Source: JAPLDB01 sp038230515 (lineage in GTDB: Bacteria > Bacteroidota > Bacteroidia > AKYH767-A > 2013-40CM-41-45). Taken from it: DNA of 58,199 nucleotides. Position 1 is the stretch's first letter. The number at the start of each line of letters is the position of its first letter. The notes under the pieces were generated by a model, which was not told the origin of the DNA, did not search any database, and saw nothing but the letters and a program-made list of their open reading frames with translations. Positions 1 to 10,300 of this stretch are shown one piece after another. The position numbers and the translations under genes were made by a program. The stretch is taken from the NCBI GenBank assembly GCA_038230515.1, contig JBBRND010000028.1:1-58199 (forward strand). The letters are read 5' to 3'.

Positions 1-273
1 AGTTCGTTCCTACGGAACTGAAAACAAAAGAGAAATTTTTTTTGGGCTGTTTGAATTGTTGCGATGAAACGGGGACGATGCAAACTAAACCCGACCGAAA
101 GGAAAAGCCCGCGCTTACGAAGTACTCACTTAGAAGAGAGGTGTGCCGAAACGAGTTGGGCATGACACTACGAGGAGTGGCGCGGCTTTGGGATGAGGGC
201 GGGAGGGGAGGTGGATAGAACGAGATGTTATTGTTTCAAAATTTTTTCTATTCACTTCACTGTATTCTTCCTT
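1..273. other. Gene-free, GC-rich foldable region
   Basis: No open reading frame worth reporting is visible here. A short hairpin (GTTCC-tac-GGAAC) lies at about 7-19. A larger foldable block runs from about 104 to 189, closed by AAAGCCCGCGC against GCGCGGCTTT with one bulge, with inner partly complementary GTGTGCC / GGGCATGACAC. Its inner part read on the minus strand (CATGCC, AACTCGTTT, GGCA) resembles the palindrome at 22620-22685, so it is probably a diverged copy of the same extragenic palindrome family. I did not recognise it as a known structured RNA. Confidence 0.35.
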
Positions 274-1158
274 TTATTTTTTCTCAACAAAATTTTTAAG
301 CGAAGTGCCGATTAACATAGTCCATCCCTCTGCAAAACTTTCTTTTCTGAAATCGGAATTGTTTGCTGGGAAAGTTTCCAATCCATCGTGGGTAAGTTTT
401 AGCCGGGTTTTGTTTCCCTCGGCAAAGAGATCAAATGTTACAATAGAATTTCCCTCGAAGCTCTCGTACTTCCAGGTGTAAGCAAGTTTTTTTTCGGGAC
501 TAACTTCGGTTACCTTGCAGAGGTGTATGTAGCGCTTGCCTTTCTCTCCCTCTCCGGCAAATTTAAATTCGTAACCATGAACGGGTTTAAATTCTGAAAT
601 AGTGAAGTACCATTGCTTCATGGAGTCTCTGTCGGTTATGGCTTTCCAAACTTCGGGAACTGGCGCATCAAAAGTTCTTTCTATACTGAACGGAGCGTTT
701 ACCATTGTTTGATTTTCGGGCTGCATTTTTTCGAGATAAACGGAGAGGCGTTCTACATTCTGTTTCATTCCCTCGTCTGCTTTAAATACTTTTATTACCT
801 GCTCCAACTGTTCTGCAGATTCAAACAGCGCATGCCATTTGAGAAGAGTTTTGTTTCTCAGCGCTTCAAAGGAAAGGGTGGTAATAAATTTCGGAGAAGT
901 TTCGTGCTGCAATACAATCTTTTCTTGCTCTGCAATTTCTTTATAGGTGTGTTTGTTCTTATAGTCGGTGCCATCGGGTCCGTGCATTATGAATATCCAT
1001 TGGCCACCCTGCTTTACTTCCATTTTAGAAATGGTGTTTGTAAATCCGTTGGGTCCCCACCATTGCTTGATGTGTTCGGGTTGAGTAAAAACTTTCCACA
1101 CCAGATCAATGGGAGCGTTCAGAATTTTTGAAGTGCTGAGTTCTCTGTCTGCTTTCAT
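274..1158 (-). CDS. Tandem SRPBCC / AHSA1-like protein
   Basis: The 294-residue protein contains two SRPBCC (START-like, AHSA1 type) domains, about residues 8-145 and 155-293. Both begin with the family signature of a beta strand followed by (N/D)AP-x-x-x-VWK and a Trp motif (HIKQWWGP in the first, SMKQWYF in the second). These helix-grip domains bind hydrophobic ligands or assist chaperones; the ligand cannot be told from sequence. There is no signal peptide, so it should be cytosolic. The start ATG lies only 3 nt after the stop of the next SRPBCC gene (1162-1590), so the two form an operon, and the three domains probably arose by duplication. The ArsR-type regulator often seen beside such genes is absent. 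Confidence 0.85.
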   Translation of the reverse strand: MKADRELSTSKILNAPIDLVWKVFTQPEHIKQWWGPNGFTNTISKMEVKQGGQWIFIMHGPDGTDYKNKHTYKEIAEQEKIVLQHETSPKFITTLSFEALRNKTLLKWHALFESAEQLEQVIKVFKADEGMKQNVERLSVYLEKMQPENQTMVNAPFSIERTFDAPVPEVWKAITDRDSMKQWYFTISEFKPVHGYEFKFAGEGEKGKRYIHLCKVTEVSPEKKLAYTWKYESFEGNSIVTFDLFAEGNKTRLKLTHDGLETFPANNSDFRKESFAEGWTMLIGTSLKNFVEKK

Positions 1159-1161
1159 TTT

Positions 1162-1590
1162 TTATTCTGTTGCCTCTGTATGTTTTTTGAAATTGTCTAA
1201 AATTGCCTGCCAGCCACCGCGCTGCATCTCGATTGAGTTTTCAGTTTCTGCTTCGAAAGTTTCGGTAACAGTAGTTTGATTTCCGCTGGAAGAGAAATCA
1301 ATTTTTGCTTTTCTTCCATCACTCATCGTGTATTTAATTAGTGAATTTGTTTTCACCTCATCGTACACCCCCCCGAAGTCAAAACCAAAGCTTCGATCTT
1401 TAGCTTCCATTCGGAAATTAAATTTTCTTCCTTCGCGTAAATCATTTTCTGCTGAGGGCGTGTGCCAGTCAGGCGATGCATTGTTCCATTGCATAATGTG
1501 TTCAGGTGCAGTAAATATTTTCCAAACCTTTTCAATAGGTGCATTGATAGTGGCGTGAACCGTGATGTTTGTTTTTTCTGATGTTTCCAT
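1162..1590 (-). CDS. SRPBCC / AHSA1-like protein
   Basis: This is a single-domain SRPBCC protein of about 142 residues, opening METSEKTNITVHATINAP and continuing with KVWKIFTAPEHIMQW, the AHSA1-type signature. I chose the ATG at 1590 because the domain begins immediately after it; an upstream in-frame ATG at 1620 would add only ten residues with no domain similarity. It is the first gene of a two-gene operon with the double-domain paralogue downstream. It probably binds a small hydrophobic ligand in the cytosol; the specific function is unknown. Confidence 0.85.
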   Translation of the reverse strand: METSEKTNITVHATINAPIEKVWKIFTAPEHIMQWNNASPDWHTPSAENDLREGRKFNFRMEAKDRSFGFDFGGVYDEVKTNSLIKYTMSDGRKAKIDFSSSGNQTTVTETFEAETENSIEMQRGGWQAILDNFKKHTEATE

Positions 1591-1812
1591 TTTTTGAAAG
1601 AAGTGTATTGAGGGTATCAAAACTCGGACTGTCTGAATTTATTTATGTATCCCCCAAATGACGGATACAAATAAACATGAAACCTTTTGGTTACTCAACT
1701 ATTTTTGATAAAATATTTTCTCTAAATAAAAACAATGATTGACTGGAATTGATTTTCCTCTTATTATTGCAGAAGTTTACCTAGATACACCAACATTAAA
1801 ATTAAAAACAAA

Positions 1813-2799
1813 ATGAAAAAATCAAACGCATTACTTAAACTGTTAATTTTCTTTCTGGTCATTTCATTCGTGGCAAATGCCCAAGACAAAATGGAAAAAA
1901 GAGCCAAGGTGGGTGATACCAAGGTGACCATGGAAAGGGTGAAAGAGAAGTGCAAGGATGTTCCGCTTGACAAGAGAATAACTGTTGCGGTGGGGAGTTT
2001 TAAATCAACAGTGGGCAATGCGCCTTCTGACATCGGGCAAAACATGGCTGCCATGCTAACCAATGCGCTTAGTGAAGTTAATTGCTATAATGTTTTGGAG
2101 ACCAAAAGCAACATGAAAGATCTTACTGACGAGGTTGATTTTGGAAGTTCGGAATATGCCAGTGGCGAAAGCGCAGTTGCAAAAGGGCAGATGAAAAGCG
2201 CTCAAATACTGGTGAGCGGAGAAATTACAGAGTTTAATAAAAAGACCAGCAACAATGAATATTTTGGATACGGAAATAAAAGCAGCGCGTGTCATCTCGG
2301 TTTTATTGTTAAAGTAATTAACCCACGCACGAGGGAAATTTTGAAAAATCACTCCTTCAATGTTGACACTAAAACAGGATCGGGTAACAGCTATGCATTC
2401 TTCGGAATTAAAATGACAAGTAACGGAAACGATGATCCCGCAATTGCAAATGCACTTGAACAAGGCGTAATTCAGGCAGTGGAGTACCTCACTGATGAAA
2501 AAGACAACATTCCTTTGCCCGCTGCAAAAGGATCAGACGCGGCATCAGACGAAAATGTAATGAGCGTTGTTACCGTGAGAAACATAGAGTATGAAAAAGT
2601 AAAATCATTTGTGGACGCTGTAAAAAGCATTTCAAAAGTATCGGACGCATCCAAGAGTTTTGACAACAGTACATTGACTGTAACTGTTCATCACAAAGGA
2701 AGTTCTGATGATCTTGCAGATGCAATCATTGCTAAGACAGGAAGTCAATACAAGATTACCGGAGTAAAGAATGGAAAAATTACAATGATGGCAAAGTAG
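1813..2799 (+). CDS. CsgG-like exported protein
   Basis: The 328-residue protein has an N-terminal signal peptide (hydrophobic residues about 9-22, cleavage after ANA) and a CsgG-type domain at about residues 50-235. Visible family features are the strand TVAVGSFKS, the helix containing NMAAMLTNALSEV, the phrase YNVLE and the GQMKSAQILVSGEI segment. CsgG proteins form or assist outer-membrane secretion pores, but this one lacks a lipobox Cys at the cleavage site, so it is either a soluble periplasmic relative or anchored differently. The C-terminal 80 residues (about 248-328) look like a small ferredoxin-like alpha/beta domain. It is monocistronic and followed by a strong terminator. Confidence 0.75.
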   Translation: MKKSNALLKLLIFFLVISFVANAQDKMEKRAKVGDTKVTMERVKEKCKDVPLDKRITVAVGSFKSTVGNAPSDIGQNMAAMLTNALSEVNCYNVLETKSNMKDLTDEVDFGSSEYASGESAVAKGQMKSAQILVSGEITEFNKKTSNNEYFGYGNKSSACHLGFIVKVINPRTREILKNHSFNVDTKTGSGNSYAFFGIKMTSNGNDDPAIANALEQGVIQAVEYLTDEKDNIPLPAAKGSDAASDENVMSVVTVRNIEYEKVKSFVDAVKSISKVSDASKSFDNSTLTVTVHHKGSSDDLADAIIAKTGSQYKITGVKNGKITMMAK

Positions 2800-2821
2800 G
2801 TTTGTTTTAGATATTTTTTTG

Positions 2822-2850
2822 AAAAGAGCAGCTTTGGCTGCTTTTTTTTT
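2822..2850 (+). terminator. Rho-independent terminator
   Basis: The stem AGCAGC (2827-2832), loop TTTG and GCTGCT (2837-2842) run directly into a nine-T tract. A-T pairs extend the stem outward. It ends the CsgG-like gene. Confidence 0.9.
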
Positions 2851-2972
2851 GCTTTTAAACTAAAATAACTCAATCACATAAATTTCTTTTTCATTTGAGA
2901 AAACCGCAGTTCTATAATGGCACGTAGGTAGTTTCATAATTAAAATAATAATAACTCTTAATTCAAAAATTT

Positions 2973-5060
2973 ATGAAAATTACTACAAGAAAAAAAGCCA
3001 TTGCTTTTGTTGGTGCTTGTGTTGCTATTGCTGCATTTGCATTTGTAAGTTTCAGGCAACAACCGCTTGAAGCATCCAGTCACCGTGAGGCACCGCTGAT
3101 CGCGAATGATCCGCTTGCTGATAACACGGATTTGTACGCATTCCGAAGTCCGGATGATACCAATACGGTAACCATCCTTGCGAATTATGTTCCTGCGGAA
3201 CTTCCACAGGGAGGCCCTAACTATTTTTCGTTCGGTGAGAACGTACATTATGAAATCCACGTCAAGAACCAGACAGCAACTGCCGGTGATGACATCACGT
3301 ATCGTTTTACGTTTTCAAAAACGAATGAAGATCCAACTACTTTCTTCAACATTCGTCTCGGTCAGCAGAATCTAAAAACTACGTATGTTGCTGAGAAGAG
3401 TACAGATGGCGGAGTTACCTGGAACACGATTGTAACTGCCGGTATGGTTCCTCCTCCTAACATCGGTCCGCGTTCAATCAGCAGTGGTGTTGGCTTAAAT
3501 GCTCCTGACTATGAATCTCTCTTTACAGCAGCAGTTACTACTGCAACAACAGGAGAAACTGTTTATTGTGGTCCTGCTGATGATCCTTTCTTTGTTGACC
3601 TCGGTGGAATTTTTGATCTCGGTCAGACGCGTGCTGGCGGCACAGGAGTAGATGCTCCAAAGGATGGATTGAAATGCAAAAACGTTCATGTGATCGCATT
3701 GAAGATTCCGATTAGCATGTTGCAGAAGGATGGGAAGAATGTTTCGCAAGCTGCGAGTATTCTTGATGGAGATTTTGTAATAGGTGTGTGGGCATCAGCA
3801 AGCCGTCCGGCAATACGTACATTAAATGGTGACGGTACAGAAACGCATACGGGGAACTGGGTGCAGGTTTCTCGTCTGGGTATGCCACTTACTAATGAAG
3901 CGGTGATCCCGATTGGCAATAAAGATTATTGGAATTCACTTACTCCTTATCAGGATGGAACTCACTTCGACAATTATTTCTGCAACCCTGAACTTGCATT
4001 GTACATGGATGATAGTTTATTCGGTGGTGCTGTACCTGCATTGAGTGCGCTCCGCATTCAGCGTAATGCATACACTATTCTCGGCAATGTAGATTTCGGA
4101 AACGGTCATGATGGCTTGAATGTGATTAAAGGACATCCAGCAACAACAGGCACTGCACTTGACACAAACATTTTCGGAAACTATTTATTGCGTGCCGGTC
4201 AACCGCGCTCTGTGGATTTACTTCCTATCTTTTATACAGGTGTTCCTAATCTTTCTCCTTACCAGTTGGCTACCGGAAAAACTGTTGGCAATCCGCTTTC
4301 TGCAGGAAAACCATTCATCAATAATTTCCTTCCAACGTTTGGTGACATGCTCCGACTGAATATGGCTGTGCCTGTTACTCCTCGCAATAGTCCTGACTTC
4401 AGCTCAGAAGGAATTGTTTCCGCTGCTGTTCTTGGCTTAACGGATGCGCGCTTTAATACAAACACAAATCTTGATTTTATTCCGAACATGGATGGCTTTC
4501 CAAACGGAAGACGTTTGGAAGATGACGTAACGCGCATCGAACTTCAGGCAGTGGGCGGTGTTGCACTTGCAGCAATCGGAGTATGGTATGACGATTATCA
4601 AGGTGCAGGAAGTCCAGTAACTACTGATCTTGTAAACGTTCTTACTTATAGCACTGGTGTAGAAGCAAATGACACTACTTTCCGTAGCTCTTTTCCTTAC
4701 GTACAATTGCCTTGGAGCGGATACGGATTGTGCACGGGTGGTTATGTTGTTACTGCTATCAATCAGGATGGTCTCGGTGTCAATGTAGGTGCTCCTGATT
4801 TGTTCATGAGTGTATTTCCGAATCCTGCAGTAAATGACATTCATGTAAAGTATCATGTTGCCGGTCCAATGAAAGTTACGCTTAAGATTTATGATTCACT
4901 CGGGAAACTTGTTGCTATTCCTGTCAATAATGAATACAAAGGAGCAGGATCATACACCCTCGATTATGCTACAGATAAATTGAATGCAGCAGTTTACTTC
5001 GCTACTATTTCCGTTGGGGATAACGTAGTGCAGAGCGCACGTATCAATGTGTTAAAATAA
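2973..5060 (+). CDS. DUF4331 protein with T9SS sorting domain
   Basis: The 695-residue exported protein has a signal anchor or peptide at about residues 9-26, followed at once by SSHREAPLIANDPLADNTDLY, the hallmark of DUF4331. The DUF4331 domain fills about residues 33-600. The last 80 residues form a type A T9SS C-terminal domain (FPNPAVNDIHVKY, then KIYDSLGKLV and a final ARINVLK), so the protein should cross the outer membrane by T9SS and be released or surface-attached. The biochemical role of DUF4331 is not established. It leads a co-directional set with a TPR protein and a HupE/UreJ-type protein, which suggests a shared task. Confidence 0.9.
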   Translation: MKITTRKKAIAFVGACVAIAAFAFVSFRQQPLEASSHREAPLIANDPLADNTDLYAFRSPDDTNTVTILANYVPAELPQGGPNYFSFGENVHYEIHVKNQTATAGDDITYRFTFSKTNEDPTTFFNIRLGQQNLKTTYVAEKSTDGGVTWNTIVTAGMVPPPNIGPRSISSGVGLNAPDYESLFTAAVTTATTGETVYCGPADDPFFVDLGGIFDLGQTRAGGTGVDAPKDGLKCKNVHVIALKIPISMLQKDGKNVSQAASILDGDFVIGVWASASRPAIRTLNGDGTETHTGNWVQVSRLGMPLTNEAVIPIGNKDYWNSLTPYQDGTHFDNYFCNPELALYMDDSLFGGAVPALSALRIQRNAYTILGNVDFGNGHDGLNVIKGHPATTGTALDTNIFGNYLLRAGQPRSVDLLPIFYTGVPNLSPYQLATGKTVGNPLSAGKPFINNFLPTFGDMLRLNMAVPVTPRNSPDFSSEGIVSAAVLGLTDARFNTNTNLDFIPNMDGFPNGRRLEDDVTRIELQAVGGVALAAIGVWYDDYQGAGSPVTTDLVNVLTYSTGVEANDTTFRSSFPYVQLPWSGYGLCTGGYVVTAINQDGLGVNVGAPDLFMSVFPNPAVNDIHVKYHVAGPMKVTLKIYDSLGKLVAIPVNNEYKGAGSYTLDYATDKLNAAVYFATISVGDNVVQSARINVLK

Positions 5061-5077
5061 ATTTTTCGAAATGATTC

Positions 5078-5109
5078 TTGCAGGGGCGTAATCAATTGCG
5101 TCCCTGCAA
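5078..5109 (+). terminator. Intercistronic hairpin
   Basis: TTGCAGGGGCG (5078-5088) pairs with CGTCCCTGCAA (5099-5109), with one G-U pair and a ten-base loop. A T-run (CCTTTTT) follows about 10 nt later. It lies between the DUF4331 gene and the TPR gene, so it could be a partial terminator that lowers downstream expression or an mRNA-stabilising hairpin. Confidence 0.55.
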
Positions 5110-5141
5110 TTGAATCCTTTTTAAATTCCAAAACCATAACA

Positions 5142-6461
5142 ATGAAAAAATATATTTCTCTTTCGCTCATATTCCTCTTCGTTTTTTTTGTGGTGCTCAT
5201 TGTACACTTCCGCAAGCCCGAACTCAAATACACGCTAATTGATCGACAGAATGTGAGTGATGCGGAATGGGCAAACACCAAACAGGCAATTGAAAATCTT
5301 CTTGCAGCCATCCGAAACAATCCAACCGACCTCAAAACAAAACTAAAACTTGCCTACGCCTACATACAGGAAGGAAGAACTTCCGGCAATCATGCGTATT
5401 ACGATAAAGCTGCGCTAGCACTCTGCGATGAAATCCTCTTCAAGGAAAAAGAAAACTACGAAGCGATATGCGCAAAAGCCACCGTGCTTCTATCTCAACA
5501 TCATTTTGCCGAAGCAAAACCTCTCGCTGAAAAAGCGATCACAATAAATCAATACAATGCCACCGCTTACGGAATCCTTACTGATTCTTATGTTGAGCTT
5601 GGGGATTACAACAAGGCGATCTCCACCGCTGATAAGATGGTTAGTATTCGCCCCGACACACGTTCGTACTCCCGTGTTTCTTACCTGCGGGAGATTATGG
5701 GAGATACGCACGGGGCGATTGAAGCCATGAAGCTCGCTGTAAGCAGCGGTTATCCCGGCTATGAACAAACAGAATGGACACGCTGCCAGCTCGCGCACCT
5801 GTATGAGAACACAGCACAGCTCGACCTCGCGCAGCTTCAGTATGAAATTGCATTGAGCGAGCGCCCGATGTATGCTTTTGCTCTGGCAGGTTTGGGACGG
5901 GTTGCAAAAGCAAACGGAAACTACCCGATGGCCATTAATAAATTTGAACTGGCGCGTGCGCAGGTAAATGATTTTTCTTTCGACCAGGAACTAACAGAAT
6001 TATATCACCTCAACAGCGAGCCGCAAAAAGAATATGAGTACTCACAAAAAACTATTGCAGCACTTGCCGGACTTTCAGGAAAAGAAAGCGAAACGAATCA
6101 CGGGCACTATGCTGACCGCGAACTTGCTTATGCATACCTCAATGCATACAAATACAATCTTGCACTAAGTCATGCTCTTATTGAATACAACCGCAGACCT
6201 GATAACATTGACGTGAATCAAACGCTGGCGTGGGTGTATTACAGACTGGGCTCCTACAACGATGCAGATAAATATATCACCGCTGCCATGCGCACCAATT
6301 CAAAAAATCCTGTGTTGCTTTACGAGGCAGGGCTAATTAAAAAATCGTCAGGAAAAACTGCAGAAGGTTTAAAGCTGATGGGCGAAGCCACAGCCATCAA
6401 CCCGTTTCTTTCTCCAATGCTGAAGTGGGAGGGAAGCAGGCAGTTGGCGATGAGAAATTAA
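5142..6461 (+). CDS. Membrane-anchored TPR protein
   Basis: The 439-residue protein has one N-terminal hydrophobic segment (about residues 5-22) and then a solenoid of tetratricopeptide repeats at about residues 45-430, with recurrent pairs of Ala/Tyr/Leu-rich helices such as YDKAALALCDEI and YNDADKYITAAMRTN. The hydrophobic segment could be an uncleaved anchor facing the periplasm. TPR domains scaffold protein complexes; the partner is unknown, but its neighbours (exported DUF4331 protein upstream, HupE-like membrane protein downstream) are the obvious candidates. The last codons and stop lie inside a 7-bp-period repeat (6438-6500), so the C-terminus was probably altered by repeat insertion. 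Confidence 0.85.
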   Translation: MKKYISLSLIFLFVFFVVLIVHFRKPELKYTLIDRQNVSDAEWANTKQAIENLLAAIRNNPTDLKTKLKLAYAYIQEGRTSGNHAYYDKAALALCDEILFKEKENYEAICAKATVLLSQHHFAEAKPLAEKAITINQYNATAYGILTDSYVELGDYNKAISTADKMVSIRPDTRSYSRVSYLREIMGDTHGAIEAMKLAVSSGYPGYEQTEWTRCQLAHLYENTAQLDLAQLQYEIALSERPMYAFALAGLGRVAKANGNYPMAINKFELARAQVNDFSFDQELTELYHLNSEPQKEYEYSQKTIAALAGLSGKESETNHGHYADRELAYAYLNAYKYNLALSHALIEYNRRPDNIDVNQTLAWVYYRLGSYNDADKYITAAMRTNSKNPVLLYEAGLIKKSSGKTAEGLKLMGEATAINPFLSPMLKWEGSRQLAMRN

Positions 6462-6500
6462 AAATCAAGAAACAAGAGTTAAGAAATAACACTCAAGATC
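6438..6500. repeat. 7-bp-period array across TPR end and hupE leader
   Basis: Nine in-phase heptads are seen: aggcagt, tggcgat, gagaaat, taaaaat, caagaaa, caagagt, taagaaa, taacact, caagatc. The array covers the final seven or eight codons and stop of the TPR gene and most of the 56-nt spacer before the HupE-like gene. Confidence 0.7.
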
Positions 6501-6517
6501 GGGGCCCCAAAAACCAA

Positions 6518-7180
6518 ATGAAAAGTTCGAAACTCATTTTATCAGTTTTTGTAATTTCTGTTTTCCTTTTTCCGCTAAACCTGTTTGCACACACCGTTAA
6601 CTACGATGTGCAGTCCCTTTCATCAACGGGAGTTGTAGGGTACTACATAAAGCTTGGCTTCACGCACATTCTTCCGCTCGGCTTCGACCACATCCTGTTT
6701 ATCCTCGGCATCTTTTTTCTCAACCCGAATCTCCGCTCCGTGCTTTTTCAGGCAACTGCATTTACAATTGCGCACAGTATTACACTAGGTCTTGCCGCTT
6801 CAGGAATGATTCACCCGCTTTCATCTATAATAGAACCGATCATTGCGTTGAGCATTGCATTTATTGCCATTGAAAATATGTTTATCACTTCATTGAAATG
6901 GTGGCGCATCTTAATTGTCTTCGGTTTTGGATTGGTGCATGGAATGGGTTTCGCAGGTGCGCTTGCTGAAATCGGTTTGCCGGAAAAAAACTTTCTCAGT
7001 TCTATCATCAGCTTTAATGTAGGTGTGGAGCTTGGACAAATCACTGTTATCCTGCTCGCCAATTATATTCTTGTTAACTGGATAAAGAACAAAGGATGGT
7101 ACCGTTCGCGCTTTTTAATTCCTGCTTCTGCATGTATTGCAGTGTTTGCGCTTTGGCTTACGTATGAGAGGTTAAGCTGA
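6518..7180 (+). CDS. HupE/UreJ-family membrane protein
   Basis: The protein of about 220 residues has a cleavable signal (VFLFPLNLFA, then HTVNYD) followed by five or six membrane spans. Histidine-bearing motifs typical of HupE/UreJ proteins are present: HILPLGFDHILF, IAHSITLGLA and GLVHGMGFAGAL. HupE/UreJ proteins are thought to move nickel or cobalt, usually beside hydrogenase or urease genes; neither is in this window. I chose the ATG at 6518 because it immediately precedes the signal sequence; the open frame extends upstream to 6425 but that part overlaps the TPR gene and is repeat-derived. Transport substrate is inference. Confidence 0.85.
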   Translation: MKSSKLILSVFVISVFLFPLNLFAHTVNYDVQSLSSTGVVGYYIKLGFTHILPLGFDHILFILGIFFLNPNLRSVLFQATAFTIAHSITLGLAASGMIHPLSSIIEPIIALSIAFIAIENMFITSLKWWRILIVFGFGLVHGMGFAGALAEIGLPEKNFLSSIISFNVGVELGQITVILLANYILVNWIKNKGWYRSRFLIPASACIAVFALWLTYERLS

Positions 7181-7317
7181 TCTGGATTTTTCAGGGTGTT
7201 CATCCCTCATTTCATTTTATCAACATTCTAATTTCACATTTTTTCTTTTCGGTACTTTAGCCGAATATTCCTTTTAGCAGTTGTAATTCGTTCATTCGGT
7301 CTCATTCGTATTCGTAG

Positions 7318-10300
7318 ATGCAGTTCTCTCACTTACATTCCCACACCCAATTCTCCCTTCTTGATGGTGCAGCAAGCATTTCCAAGCTTTATAAAAAAGC
7401 TGTGAAGAATAACATGCGCGCCATTGCCATTACCGATCATGGAAACATGTTTGGTGCTTTTAAATTTGTGGCTGAAGCGGGCAAGCACAACACTAAAGAA
7501 AATCCGAACCTGATAAAGCCGGTTGTCGGTTGTGAATTTTATTTGGTAACTGATCGTCATAAAAAGCAATTCACAAAAGAGTTACGTGATGAACGCGCAC
7601 ATCAATTATTTCTTGCAAAGAATGCGGAAGGATATAAAAACCTGATCAAACTTTGTTCGCTTGGCTACATGGAAGGATTGTACGGCAAGTATCCGCGCAT
7701 TGACAAGGAACTTGTGTTGAAATATCACAAAGGATTGATTGCAACCACGTGCTGTCTCGCAGCAGAAGTTCCACGGGCTATTATAAAGCATGGAGAAGCG
7801 GAAGCAGAAAAAGTTTTTAAGTGGTGGCTCGATTTGTTTGGCGAAGATTATTACATCGAATTGCACCGTCATGATATTCCGGAGCAGAACATTGTGAATG
7901 CCGTGTTATTGAAATGGTCGCTGAAGTACAATGTGAAAGTGATTGCCTCGAACGATTCGCATTATGTAAATCAGCAGGACTCGAATGCGCACGACATTTT
8001 GCTTTGCATCAACACAGGCGAGAAGCAGGCGACAGAGAAAGCAAAAGATGGTGACGAAGAAAATAATCAGAAGGGAAAACGTTTTGCTTTTTACAACGAC
8101 CAGTTTTATTTCAAGACAACTGAAGAGATGTCAACTCTCTTCAGCGATGTGCCGCAAGCAATTGATAATACCAACGAGATTGTAGATAAAATAGAACCTC
8201 TGAAGCTGAAGCAGGATATTCTTCTTCCTCATTTTAAAATTCCAGAGGGATTTGCCGATCAGAATTCCTATCTCGAACATCTTACCTATTCCGGTGCGAA
8301 GGAGCGTTACAAAGAAATGACTCCCGAGATTGAAGACCGCTTAAAGTTCGAACTGTTCACTATTAAGACGATGGGTTTTGCAGGATACTTTCTCATCGTT
8401 GCTGATTTTATTAAACACGGCAGAGATGTGGGAGTGTTTGTAGGTCCCGGTCGCGGCAGTGCGGCTGGCTCTGTGGTGGCGTATTGCACAGGCATCACCA
8501 ATATTGATCCGATCAAATACAATTTACTTTTTGAAAGGTTCCTGAATCCTGACCGCAAGAGCATGCCCGATATTGATACCGACTTCGATGATGTGGGAAG
8601 ACAAAAAGTAATTGATTATGTAGTTGAGAAATATGGTCGCAACCAGGTGGCGCAGATTGTAACGTACGGAACGATGGCCGCGAAGATGAGTATTAAAGAT
8701 GTAGCCCGTGTTCTCGATCTCTCGTTGCCGGAAGCAAATGCGTTGGCGAAGTTAGTTCCTGAAAAACCCGGCATCGAACTCAATCGAATCATGACTGATC
8801 CGATGGACGGAGAGAAGGGATTGAAAGTTTACTTGACAAGCGATGAAATTGAAGATGTAAAAAAACTTCGAAAAATTTCCGAAGGACACGATCTTTCTGC
8901 AAACGTAATTAAGGAAGCACTGATACTTGAAGGAAGCGTTCGCAACACGGGTATTCACGCAGCCGGTATCATCATTGCTCCGAGGGACCTCACCGAAATA
9001 ATTCCAGTTGCTACTTCGAAAGAAACCGAATTGCTCATCACACAATTCGAAGGAAAAATTATTGAAGATGCCGGTGTGCTGAAGATGGACTTTCTCGGAT
9101 TGAAAACATTGACCATTATCCGCGATGCATTGATTCTTATATATCAGCATCATGGAATAAAAATTGACATTGATACCATTCCGCTTGACGATAAAAAAAC
9201 GCTTGAACTTTTTCAACGCGCAGAAACAAATGCAACGTTTCAGTTTGAGTCGGCAGGGATGCAGAAATATTTGAAAGACCTCAAGCCCGATAAGTTTGAA
9301 GATCTCATTGCGATGAACGCTCTTTTCCGCCCGGGACCGCTTGCATACATTCCAGAATTTATCGAGCGCAAAAATGGACGGAAGAAAATTGTGTACGATC
9401 TTCCGGAGATGGAAGAATATCTGAAAGACACGTACGGAATCACCGTGTACCAGGAACAGGTGATGTTACTTTCTCAAAAACTTGCGGGCTTTACAAAAGG
9501 CGATGCAGATGTTTTGAGAAAAGCAATGGGAAAGAAAGACCGCGCCACGCTCGATAAAATGAAAAGCAAATTCATTGAGGGAATTAAGAAAAACAATCTC
9601 GATGAAAAAGTTTGTCAGAAAGTGTGGACGGATTGGGAAGCATTCGCGCAATATGCTTTCAACAAATCTCATTCTACCTGCTATGCCTTTGTTGCATTTC
9701 AGACAGCGTTTCTCAAAGCGCATTATCCCGCAGAGTATATGAGTGCCGTGCTCACGCACAACTTAAGCAACATTGACAAGATCACTTTCTTCATGGAAGA
9801 GTGCCGCAGAATGGGTTTGTGCGTGCTTGGCCCTGACGTAAATGAAAGCCAGTACGACTTCGCTGTGAATGGTAAAGGAGAAGTCCGTTTTGGATTGGGC
9901 GCGGTAAAAGGAGTAGGAGAAGGAGCAGTGCAGGCAATTATTGAGGAACGAAAAAAGCACGGAGTGTTTGCCAACTTCTTCGATCTTGCTCATCGTGTAA
10001 GCGGCAAGGCAATCAATAAAAGATGTCTTGAAAGCATGGTGAATGCGGGAGCGTTCGATTGTTTTCCTGAAGCGCACCGTGCACAATATTTTGTGATTGA
10101 TGCAAAAACAGGAATCAACGGAATTGAACAGGCAACTAAATTTTCCTCAGCCATGTCAGAACAGTCGTTGGTGAGTACTTTGTTTGGAGATGATCATCAC
10201 GACACCATTACCATCCCTGTTCTTGCACAATCACCCGAATGGACTGCGCGCGAAAAATTAAAACGCGAAAAGGAAGTGATCGGTTTTTACATCAGCGGTC

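Noticed and set aside
1..273. rRNA, tmRNA or RNase P RNA
   Set aside because: The region is GC-rich and foldable but lacks the conserved signatures of these RNAs.
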